A stretch of 61,056 nt of DNA from Clostridia bacterium (GTDB lineage Bacteria > Bacillota > Clostridia > Christensenellales > Borkfalkiaceae): assembly GCA_017501885.1 (NCBI GenBank), contig JAFVWA010000119.1, positions 1 to 61,056 of the forward strand, given 5' to 3'. The notes below the pieces were generated by a model. That model saw nothing but the letters and a program-made list of their open reading frames with translations, had not been told where the DNA came from and did not search any database. A program made the position numbers and the translations under genes. Positions 50,502-57,438 of the stretch are shown here, in pieces; position 1 is the stretch's first letter, and every line of letters begins with the position of its first letter.

Positions 50502-51224
50502 ATGCTGGAAATTAAAAATTTAACCAAAATATATTCAAGCGGAGTTCGTGCGGTAGACAATCTTAATCTTACAGTTAACGACGGCGAGACTTACGGTTTT
50601 ATAGGGCATAACGGCGCGGGAAAATCAACCACTATAAAGGCGGTTGTGGGCGCACTTTCTTTTGAACAGGGCGAAATTTTTATAAACGGTGTTTCGCTTA
50701 AAGATAATCCGTTAGATTGCAAAAGAATGCTTGCATATATCCCTGATAACCCCGACGTATACGATTATCTAACGGGCGAACAATATCTTAACTTTATATG
50801 CGATGTCTTTGGTATTGACAAAAAAGAAAGGGAAGAGAGCATAAAGCACTATGCTGAAGAATTTGAAATTTACGACGTTTTAGGCAACGTTATAAGTTCG
50901 TATTCGCACGGAATGAGACAAAAACTCGTTTTGATTTCAGCACTTATACATAATCCAAAACTTTTGGTTTTAGACGAACCTTTCGTCGGCTTAGACCCTA
51001 TCGCGTCGCACAAACTTAAAGTTATAATGGCTGAGCTTTGCGAAAAGGGTTGTTCAATATTTTTCTCTACGCACGTTTTAGAAGTGGCAGAAAAACTTTG
51101 CCACCGCGTTGGCATTATTAAAAATGGTAAACTCGTTGCCGAAGGCAAGGTCGCAGACGTTATAGGGGATAAGTCGTTAGAATCTACTTTCCTTGACATC
51201 GCTAAGGAGAGCGAGAATGACTAA
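50502..51224 (+). CDS. ABC transporter ATP-binding protein
   Basis: A 240-aa nucleotide-binding subunit. Walker A GFIGHNGAGKSTTIKAV, signature SYSHGMRQKL (a variant of LSGGQ), Walker B LLVLDEPFVGLDPIASHKL and the switch His in STHVLEVAEKL. This type (CcmA/NatA-like) works with a separate multi-pass permease, which is the next gene. AGGTGA precedes the ATG. Confidence 0.95.
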   Translation: MLEIKNLTKIYSSGVRAVDNLNLTVNDGETYGFIGHNGAGKSTTIKAVVGALSFEQGEIFINGVSLKDNPLDCKRMLAYIPDNPDVYDYLTGEQYLNFICDVFGIDKKEREESIKHYAEEFEIYDVLGNVISSYSHGMRQKLVLISALIHNPKLLVLDEPFVGLDPIASHKLKVIMAELCEKGCSIFFSTHVLEVAEKLCHRVGIIKNGKLVAEGKVADVIGDKSLESTFLDIAKESEND

Positions 51225-52806
51225 TTTTTGGCTACTCTTTAAAACCAATTTACTGTCTTTGGTAAATTTCAATGGCAAAAGAAAGAAAAGCGTAAAAGTT
51301 CAAGCGACCAAACTTTCAGTCGTTGCCTTGCTTTTTGTAATAATAGTAGGTGGAATTGGTGCGCTTTACTCATTCATTTTTGCCGATGTTTTAAAACTCA
51401 CCGGTAAAATTGACCAGTTGGTTCCCACCATGATAGGCTTATCGTCTATCGTGGCGTTTGCCTTTTCATTTTACGCGGTTGCTAATTTGCTTTACGGCTT
51501 TAAAGACTATGACTTTTTAGCATCTCTTCCCGTTCGCAAAACGGCAATAATTTTAAGTAAACTTTCTGCCATGTTTTTGGTAGACGTAGCATTTTCTTTG
51601 CTTATAACTATCCCTGCAATAGTTTTTTATGGTGTAAGCGCTACTATTACCTTTTCGTTTATAGCGCAGTCTTTGATTTGCGCAGTCGTTTCGCCCCTTT
51701 TACCTTTAACTATTTCTATCGTAATAGGCGCGCTGTTTACATTTATTTCTGCAAGAATTAAATTCAAAAACTTAGTTACAAGTTTTTTGTATTTATTAGT
51801 TTTTGCCGTTGCGTTCATCGTGGGATTTTCATCGTCGGAAGACGGAAATTTGGGACTTATACAAAAGATATATTTTGTCCTTCCATTACTTACCAAAGGT
51901 TGCTTTAACGTAGGGTATTTGTTTGCGTTTATAGGTGTAAATATTATTCCTTTCGTGATAGTTATTTTGGGAGTTTCTTTAACTTTTGAAAAAATGAACG
52001 CCCTTTGCAAGGCTCGTCCAAAGAACAAGAATTTTAACCTTAAATCAAAGCAAGGCAAAGGCGAACTTCATACGCTTTTCGTTAAAGAGTTTAAGCGTTT
52101 AGCCACATGCCCATTGTATATGATGAATAGTTTAATAGGGTGCATATTGCCTATCGTAGGCGTTATAGCGCTTGCCATTATGTTTAACGGTTTTGGCGGG
52201 GAAATCGCTTCTATCTTAGGCACTTTGGTCATTCCGTTTGCCCCCGCTCTTTTGGTATTCTGTTTTTGCGTGGCACCAACAACCTACTGTGCTATATCAA
52301 TAGAAGGCAGTGCTTTTTGGTTAATGAGAACGCTTCCCATAGACTCAAAAAAACTTCTCAACGCAAAAATTATGGTGCATTGTGTTTTCTTTGTTCCGTG
52401 TGCCGTTATTTGTTCAGTAGTTTTGGCGATAACCTTTAAGTTAAACGTTTGGTTATCTCTATTATTTACGGCGTTTAGCGTTATATTGGCATTGTTTAGC
52501 GGAGTTTTCGGACTTTGGGCAAACTTAAAAAAGCCTATGCTCGACTGGGATAACATTCAAAAACCCGTTAAGCAAGGCGTTTCCGTTTTAATATGTATGC
52601 TCCTTGCATTCGCTTTGTCGGCGGTGTTTGGCGTGGTTGGTTACTTTATGTTGTTTGGTCAAAACACGGCTTTAGAGTTTTTAACTAAATTATCTCTAAC
52701 TCTCTACTTTGGAATTTTATCGACTGTATTTATTGTCGTTACCGCCTTTATTTACCTAAAAATGATAAAGAATGCGGAGAATACTTTTGCAAAAATAAGC
52801 GGTTAG
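51217..52806 (+). CDS. ABC-2-type exporter permease, large
   Basis: A 529-aa membrane protein with about twelve hydrophobic segments and no recognisable extracytoplasmic domain. LASLPVRKTAIILSKL in the first half and LMRTLPIDSKKLLNAKIM in the second half are typical of large ABC export permeases and show an internal two-fold layout. The ATG overlaps the ATPase gene by 8 bp and has AAGGAGA. The substrate is unknown. Confidence 0.88.
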   Translation: MTNFWLLFKTNLLSLVNFNGKRKKSVKVQATKLSVVALLFVIIVGGIGALYSFIFADVLKLTGKIDQLVPTMIGLSSIVAFAFSFYAVANLLYGFKDYDFLASLPVRKTAIILSKLSAMFLVDVAFSLLITIPAIVFYGVSATITFSFIAQSLICAVVSPLLPLTISIVIGALFTFISARIKFKNLVTSFLYLLVFAVAFIVGFSSSEDGNLGLIQKIYFVLPLLTKGCFNVGYLFAFIGVNIIPFVIVILGVSLTFEKMNALCKARPKNKNFNLKSKQGKGELHTLFVKEFKRLATCPLYMMNSLIGCILPIVGVIALAIMFNGFGGEIASILGTLVIPFAPALLVFCFCVAPTTYCAISIEGSAFWLMRTLPIDSKKLLNAKIMVHCVFFVPCAVICSVVLAITFKLNVWLSLLFTAFSVILALFSGVFGLWANLKKPMLDWDNIQKPVKQGVSVLICMLLAFALSAVFGVVGYFMLFGQNTALEFLTKLSLTLYFGILSTVFIVVTAFIYLKMIKNAENTFAKISG

Positions 52807-52866
52807 TAATATTTTGTCGAAAATTCGCATAAATTGTATTATCCTGTATTTTGGGGGTAATACGTT

Positions 52867-53139
52867 GTGCGAGATTACTCGATAATCCAAAGGGTTTTAA
52901 AAGAAGCCCATTACATAGCCTACACGGGCGCAACGGTTAGGGCAACGGCAAAAGTGTTTTTGTTTAGTAAATCTACCGTGCATAAAGACGTTACCGAACG
53001 GCTCATAAAAATCGATAGAGAACTTTATGCAAAAGTCAAAATAGCATTAGAAAAAAACCTTGCCGAACGCCACATTCGTGGCGGAATGGCTACCAAGAAA
53101 AAATACGCCGAAAAAAACAAGTTGGATAAATTCACTTGA
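52867..53139 (+). CDS. spoIIID: Sporulation transcription factor SpoIIID
   Basis: A 90-aa helix-turn-helix protein that switches mother-cell gene expression after sigma-E. It matches SpoIIID along its length: TGATVRATAKVFLFSKSTVHKDVTERL and the C-terminal basic segment HIRGGMATKKKYAEK. The start is GTG 52867 with GGGGGT about 9 nt upstream. Its stop codon overlaps the promoter of the following RNA. Confidence 0.95.
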   Translation: MRDYSIIQRVLKEAHYIAYTGATVRATAKVFLFSKSTVHKDVTERLIKIDRELYAKVKIALEKNLAERHIRGGMATKKKYAEKNKLDKFT

Positions 53140-53164
53140 CAAACTCGCGTTTATAAAATACAAT
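53136..53164 (+). promoter_or_regulatory. Sigma-A promoter of the orphan structured RNA / ABC importer
   Basis: TTGACA (53136-53141), 17-bp spacer, TACAAT (53159-53164). Transcription should begin near 53171. Confidence 0.85.
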
Positions 53165-53170
53165 GAAAAT

Positions 53171-53289
53171 ACCTAAACTAAAAGGTGCGCCTGATAGTAA
53201 AGGGATGAATACGTTTTTATGCAAAAGTGCAAGCCACTTTTGCTAACATTTGTATCTCTCCATTTGCTGTGCAGTGGAGAGTTTTTTTT
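53171..53289 (+). ncRNA. Orphan structured leader RNA with intrinsic terminator (riboswitch candidate)
   Basis: About 120 nt. There is a 5' element ACCT / AGGT, then a helix GCAAAAGTG / CACTTTTGC (53221-53229 with 53235-53243). An enclosing pairing puts GGGA and ATAC (53202-53212) against GTAT and TCTCC (53252-53261). The last strand is also the 5' arm of the terminator CTCTCCA / TGGAGAG (53256-53262 with 53275-53281, then eight T). The two folds exclude each other, as in a transcriptional riboswitch. I cannot match it to a known class; TPP, FMN, SAM, glycine, lysine and purine consensus sequences are absent. Confidence 0.65.
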
Positions 53290-53411
53290 AACTAATTATA
53301 AACTTCGCAATACTGCGTTTCTGGTCTTCACGATAGACCTTGATGACCGACAAGGTCTATCAAGTCCAATCGCTCGACCGAGCCTTGTCTTGCTCGTTTC
53401 TAATTAGTTAA
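53288..53411 (+). repeat. Dispersed structured repeat, copy C
   Basis: Perfect 11-bp outer arms TTAACTAATTA (53288-53298) and TAATTAGTTAA (53401-53411). The core has TTCGCAATACTGCGTTTCTGG, a perfect 10-bp stem GATAGACCTT / AAGGTCTATC around GATGACCGAC, and the 3' hairpin CGAGC / GCTCG around CTTGTCTT, ending GTTTCT. An extra AGCAATACTGCG follows at 53431-53442. It lies between the riboswitch-like terminator and the binding-protein gene. The stretch 53140-53464 holds no protein gene. Confidence 0.8.
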
Positions 53412-53464
53412 ACCAAGATAGCAAAACTTAGCAATACTGCGATAAATCTTAAAGGAGACAACTT

Positions 53465-54478
53465 ATGAAAAAACTTTTAACTTTACTTTTAGCATTTACC
53501 TTTGTTTTATGTTCGTTATCTTTTGTTGCATGCGACGATGATACGCCACAAGGAGGCACAACGATTAACGTAAAATACTACGCGCAAGCATCAGACATCG
53601 TTCCCATGATTTTGTCGGGTAAAGAAACGGTAGGTCTTGTTCCCGAACCAGCTGCAACCGCCCTTCAAAAAAACGCTCAAAAACAGGGCAAAACTCTTTA
53701 TAGATTAGATTTGCAAGAGTTATACGATAGTGATGTAAAAGCATATCCCCAAGCAGTTTTAATGGTTAAAAAGAGTGTAATTGGCGCGCATCAAGACTTA
53801 GCAAGTTTACTTGCTCAAAAGATTGACGGAAGTGTTGCTTGGGCAAAAGAAAACACCACACTTGCCGTTAGTGCAATAAGCGAACGCGGAGCAACTACCT
53901 TACAAGCCCCCGCTCTTAACCAAACGGCAATAGACGGATGCAAAATTTATTGGCAAGGCTCAAATGAAGCAAAACAATCTGTAAAAGATTACGTAAATCA
54001 AATTATACAAGTGGACGCTAATAGCGCTACCGCAGTTCAAGACGATTTCTTTTATAACGGAGAAATAGCGGAAAATTCCAAAGCTTCGTATACTTTCGTA
54101 ACCCCCGACGGCGCGCCTGCGCTTGCTATTTCTAAGCTTATGAACGATAGCGATTCGCTTTCTACGGGAAAGAGTATATCTTATCAAGTTGTTTCCGCAT
54201 TGCAAGTTAGAAACGCGTTGGTAAGTGGAAGTGCTGACTTTGTCTTAGCACCCGTCAATATGGCAAGTAAATTCTATAAAGAACACGACGCTAATGATCC
54301 ATACGTTATGGTAGCCGTTGTTACTCACGGAAATTTCTATATCATTAGCACCGAACAAATCTCGTTTAGCGATTTAGCAGGCAAGCAAATTGCCGTTCCC
54401 ATGAAAGGCGCAGTTCCCGATTGGACCTTCCAAACGGTTGCAAAAAAACACGGGTTAACGTGCGCGACAGTTGAATAA
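53465..54478 (+). CDS. ABC transporter solute-binding lipoprotein, NMT1/SsuA type, circularly permuted
   Basis: A 337-aa lipoprotein with a signal peptide ending SFVAC (Cys23). Compared with the NMT1/SsuA-like family the two lobes are in reverse order. Residues about 33-200 hold what is normally the C-terminal lobe (ASDIVPMILSGKETVGLVPEPAATAL, then AYPQAVLMVKK). Residues about 208-337 hold the normal N-terminal lobe (VTPDGAPALAISKLM, VRNALVSGSADFVLAPVNMA, VVTHGNFYIIST, DLAGKQIAVPMKGAVPD). The end (KKHGLTCATVE) would join smoothly to the start of the mature protein. AAAGGAG precedes the ATG. The permease gene follows with a 1-bp overlap. Confidence 0.85.
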   Translation: MKKLLTLLLAFTFVLCSLSFVACDDDTPQGGTTINVKYYAQASDIVPMILSGKETVGLVPEPAATALQKNAQKQGKTLYRLDLQELYDSDVKAYPQAVLMVKKSVIGAHQDLASLLAQKIDGSVAWAKENTTLAVSAISERGATTLQAPALNQTAIDGCKIYWQGSNEAKQSVKDYVNQIIQVDANSATAVQDDFFYNGEIAENSKASYTFVTPDGAPALAISKLMNDSDSLSTGKSISYQVVSALQVRNALVSGSADFVLAPVNMASKFYKEHDANDPYVMVAVVTHGNFYIISTEQISFSDLAGKQIAVPMKGAVPDWTFQTVAKKHGLTCATVE

Positions 54479-55233
54479 TGAAAAAATTAAGCAAGATTAC
54501 AAACTATATATTGCCTTTGATTACTGTAGGGTGTCTACTTTTGTTGTGGACGGTTGCTTCGGTAAAAGCAGGGAGCGAATACATTTTGCCAAGCGTTGGA
54601 AAAACCTTTTCCGCCTTAGGCGAAATACTATCGACTTCTAAGTTTTATATTGCCTTTTTTCATACTTTTTTAAGAAGTTTAGTTGCCTTTTTAATATCTT
54701 TTATATTGGCGAGCATAATGGCATTTTTATCAAATAGGTATAAGAGTGCTTTAAGAGTTATAGATACACTCGTAAGCATTATAAGGGCATTGCCCACCAT
54801 TGCAATAGTTTTGGTTTTGCTTTTTTGGACAAGCGTTCAAGTAGCGCCTGTAATAGTAACAATGCTGGTAGTTTTGCCAACGACATACACACACTTAAAG
54901 AGCGCGTTAGATAGCGTAGAAAAACCCGCCTTAGAAGCGGGCATGGTGGACGGAGCAGATAAACTCAACCTGTTTTTTAGGGTAGAACTCCCACAAATGG
55001 CACCTGCCGTATACAGCGCGATAGGGGCGGGGCTTTCGCTAAACTTTAAGCTTATGGTGGCGGCGGAAGTTTTGAGCGCAACGATTAAGTCGCTTGGTAA
55101 TACCTTAAATATATATAACTACAACGGGCAAATTGCCGAGATGCTCGCGGTCGTTATAACCGCCGTGGTATTTGGCATAATAGTTGAATTTATTTTTAAC
55201 AAAATTTCCCAAAAAACAGGGGAATGGAGATAA
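54478..55233 (+). CDS. ABC transporter permease, SsuC/TauC type
   Basis: A 251-aa inner-membrane permease with six hydrophobic segments. The conserved EAA-type loop is ALEAGMVDGADKLNLFFRVELPQMAPAVYSAI, and RALPTIAIVLVLLFW is typical of the nitrate/sulfonate/pyrimidine-precursor class. It works with the binding protein directly upstream. The ATPase that normally completes the operon is absent: a terminator and a gene on the other strand follow. Confidence 0.92.
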   Translation: MKKLSKITNYILPLITVGCLLLLWTVASVKAGSEYILPSVGKTFSALGEILSTSKFYIAFFHTFLRSLVAFLISFILASIMAFLSNRYKSALRVIDTLVSIIRALPTIAIVLVLLFWTSVQVAPVIVTMLVVLPTTYTHLKSALDSVEKPALEAGMVDGADKLNLFFRVELPQMAPAVYSAIGAGLSLNFKLMVAAEVLSATIKSLGNTLNIYNYNGQIAEMLAVVITAVVFGIIVEFIFNKISQKTGEWR

Positions 55234-55254
55234 CAAAAACTAACGGATGAATAA

Positions 55255-55286
55255 ACAAAAGACCTATGAAAGTAGGTCTTTTTTAT
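55255..55286. terminator. Bidirectional terminator between the permease and apbE genes
   Basis: AAAAGACCTA / TAGGTCTTTT stem with T-runs on both strands. Confidence 0.85.
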
Positions 55287-56353
55287 ATGTTTACAACTTG
55301 ATAAGTTTGGTCTAAAAGTGTAAAATCTTGATTGACTGTTTTATTGGTTAAAACAATTTTTTGACTGCCCTTTTCCAATGCCACGAATATCCACGCATCG
55401 GGATAAGTTTGCAAAATCTTTTGGCAAAGGTCAGTTAGTTGGTTGTTGCTATCCGAATATTCGCATAAACACAAGGCGGTAGAAAGCGCGTCTGCAAAAC
55501 TCGCATCGGGGCAAAGGACTGTTGCGCTCTGAACACCCGTGTTCATTGGCATACCCGAAAGAGTATCGATAATATGTGAATATCTTTGATTTTCAACTTG
55601 ATAAAACCTTTGGTAATCACCACTTGTGGAAACGGATATATCTTTTAGCCTTTTGGTAACGTTAATTATTTGTCCGTCTTTACGCGGATGAATTATTCCT
55701 AAACCGTCAGCGTCAAGAATCCTTAAACTGCTTCCACCTGCGTTCACGTATCCGTCGGTATAGCCGTCGTGTTCAAGGATTTGACCGACTTTATCAACAG
55801 CATACCCTTTTATAATTCCACCAAAATCTATTTTTGCATTAGTTAACTTTGTCAAAACTCCGTCGGCAATGGTAAAGGCATTTTCAAAATCTAAAATGCC
55901 ACTATTAAGCACTTGGTTTATGCTATCAAGTGTTGGTGGGGTAAAGTTTTGAACGGGGTATGACGGGTAAAACTGCCATAACTCACTAAGTGGTAAAACG
56001 GCAGGGTTAAACTTTTTTTCAGAATACGAATAGAAGTTTAAGCAGTCTTCAAAAACCTTTTGCTCGAAATCGGATATTTGCATACTTCCGCCAACTGATA
56101 AAGAGTTGAATTTATAAGTTAAAGAATTTTGGTTGGAAATCTTATAGCCGTCGTCAAGTTCTTTTAATAGCGCGCTAATTTTATCCTTAGTGGAATCTGA
56201 AAGGGTTTTAGAGTTAACCTGCACGGTTATTTGAGTATTAAAATAATAAAAATCTGCATAATCTCCATTTTCCGAAGAACACTCACACGCGGTAAAAGTT
56301 AAACACGTGCAAACGCATAAAAGCAAGCAGACAAACTTTTTCAAAATTTTCAT
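55283..56353 (-). CDS. apbE: FAD:protein FMN transferase (ApbE), lipoprotein
   Basis: A 356-aa exported enzyme that attaches FMN to threonine of target proteins such as RnfG/NqrC. The signal peptide ends in the lipobox TFTAC (Cys23). ApbE motifs: KIDFGGIIKGYAVDKV, YVNAGGSSLRIL, SVSTSGDYQRFY and YSHIIDTLSGMPMN, then the Mg2+ site near PDASFADALSTALC. The N-terminus is preceded by TATAAT only 6 nt upstream and has no Shine-Dalgarno. No rnf or nqr gene is in the window. It is transcribed towards the binding-protein operon. Confidence 0.93.
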   Translation of the reverse strand: MKILKKFVCLLLCVCTCLTFTACECSSENGDYADFYYFNTQITVQVNSKTLSDSTKDKISALLKELDDGYKISNQNSLTYKFNSLSVGGSMQISDFEQKVFEDCLNFYSYSEKKFNPAVLPLSELWQFYPSYPVQNFTPPTLDSINQVLNSGILDFENAFTIADGVLTKLTNAKIDFGGIIKGYAVDKVGQILEHDGYTDGYVNAGGSSLRILDADGLGIIHPRKDGQIINVTKRLKDISVSTSGDYQRFYQVENQRYSHIIDTLSGMPMNTGVQSATVLCPDASFADALSTALCLCEYSDSNNQLTDLCQKILQTYPDAWIFVALEKGSQKIVLTNKTVNQDFTLLDQTYQVVNI

Positions 56354-56359
56354 AAATTT

Positions 56360-56388
56360 ATTATACTATTAACTGTTTAGAAAATCAA
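56360..56388 (-). promoter_or_regulatory. Sigma-A promoter for apbE, apparently leaderless
   Basis: On the minus strand TTGATT (56388-56383), 17-bp spacer, TATAAT (56365-56360); the ATG starts at 56353 after 6 nt. Confidence 0.72.
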
Positions 56389-56395
56389 ATTTATA

Positions 56396-56424
56396 TTGAC
56401 AAAATTACCCCTATTTGATAAAAT
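56396..56424 (+). promoter_or_regulatory. Sigma-A promoter of the HprK-like/PqqD/DUF1846 operon
   Basis: TTGACA (56396-56401), 17-bp spacer, TAAAAT (56419-56424). It is back to back with the apbE promoter. Confidence 0.8.
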
Positions 56425-56462
56425 AATATGCGTATTGTAATATTAAACGTAAGGGTGGGGGT

Positions 56463-57185
56463 ATGGTAAGTAAGTATAAAATTGCAGACGTTGTGTTCAG
56501 CGCTCAATTTAAATACGCGTATACTCGCAAAATTTGCACGTCCTACCTATACGATGGTGAAGAACAACCCGAATTTTTTATAGAAATAACAGAGCAAGAC
56601 CTTGTGGAAGAAGGTAAAAAGGCAGGCGATTTTCCCTTGCCTTACTTAGAAAGCCTTGCCGTTTATAGGAAGTTTTTAGGTAAACTTTTAGATTATAACG
56701 GAACGGTTTTTCACAGTAGCGCTTTGGCTGTTGACGATAACGCGTATTTGTTTACCGCGCCGAGCGGAACGGGGAAATCTACGCACGCTCGTCTTTGGAG
56801 AGAATATTTAGGCGATAAAGTAATTATGGTAAACGACGATAAGCCTGTAATTAGGCTTGTTGACGAAGATTTTTTCGTTTACGGAACGCCTTGGAACGGC
56901 AAACACGGTTTAGACACTAACTGTAGGGTAAAAATAAAAGCCGTTTGCAAGTTGGAACGCGGAGAGCAAAACGCTATTCAAAAACTTTCCAAAGAACAAA
57001 TGCTTCCAACCATTTTAAGTCAAACCTTGCGCCCACAGAACGCGAGTGATTTTGATAAGTTATTACCACTCGTATCAGCGCTCTTAGATAAAACGGATTT
57101 ATACTTGCTTAAATGCAATACTGATATAGAGTCGGCAAAACTTTCTTATAGCGTAATGAGTAAAGGAGTTAAAAATGAAAATTAA
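56463..57185 (+). CDS. HPr kinase-like P-loop protein
   Basis: A 240-aa protein with the HprK/PEP-carboxykinase-like core: HSSALAVDDNAYLFTAPSGTGKSTHARLW (Walker A near residue 100), VMVNDDKPVIRL and FFVYGTPWNGKHGL. About 75 residues precede the core; the HprK N-terminal domain and CBS-type regions are missing. Relatives of this kind occur beside PqqD-type genes in peptide-modification clusters. The next gene is a PqqD homologue with an 11-bp overlap. The start follows GGGTGGGGG. Confidence 0.8.
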   Translation: MVSKYKIADVVFSAQFKYAYTRKICTSYLYDGEEQPEFFIEITEQDLVEEGKKAGDFPLPYLESLAVYRKFLGKLLDYNGTVFHSSALAVDDNAYLFTAPSGTGKSTHARLWREYLGDKVIMVNDDKPVIRLVDEDFFVYGTPWNGKHGLDTNCRVKIKAVCKLERGEQNAIQKLSKEQMLPTILSQTLRPQNASDFDKLLPLVSALLDKTDLYLLKCNTDIESAKLSYSVMSKGVKNEN

Positions 57186-57438
57186 AGAAGGCTTTATTTT
57201 AAGAGAAGTATCAGGTAGTTTCATCGTCGTTGCCGTAGGTGAAGGCACAAAGACGTTTAACGGAATGATTCAGCTTAACGAAACGGGCGCTTTTTTATGG
57301 AAACTTCTTGAAAGTGGCGCTACGGAAGAACAAATGGCAGAGCAAATGATGAAGGAATACGCCGTTGAAAAGCAAGTGGCTTTATGCGACGTGAAAGAGT
57401 TTATTGGCAGTTTAAAGGAGGCTAACCTTATTGTATAA
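57175..57438 (+). CDS. PqqD-family protein (RiPP recognition element-like)
   Basis: An 87-aa winged-helix protein of the PqqD family: a three-stranded start (FILREVSGSFIVVAVGEGTK), then MIQLNETGAFLWKLLESG and TEEQMAEQMMKEYAVEKQVALCDVKEFIGSL. PqqD-type domains bind leader peptides of ribosomal peptides. No precursor peptide or radical SAM enzyme is seen next to it. It overlaps the kinase-like gene upstream and the DUF1846 gene downstream. Confidence 0.88.
   Translation: MKIKEGFILREVSGSFIVVAVGEGTKTFNGMIQLNETGAFLWKLLESGATEEQMAEQMMKEYAVEKQVALCDVKEFIGSLKEANLIV

Noticed and set aside
53171..53289. TPP riboswitch ahead of the NMT1-type importer
   Set aside because: The CTGAGA and ACCTGATCTGG segments of the thiamine element are absent.
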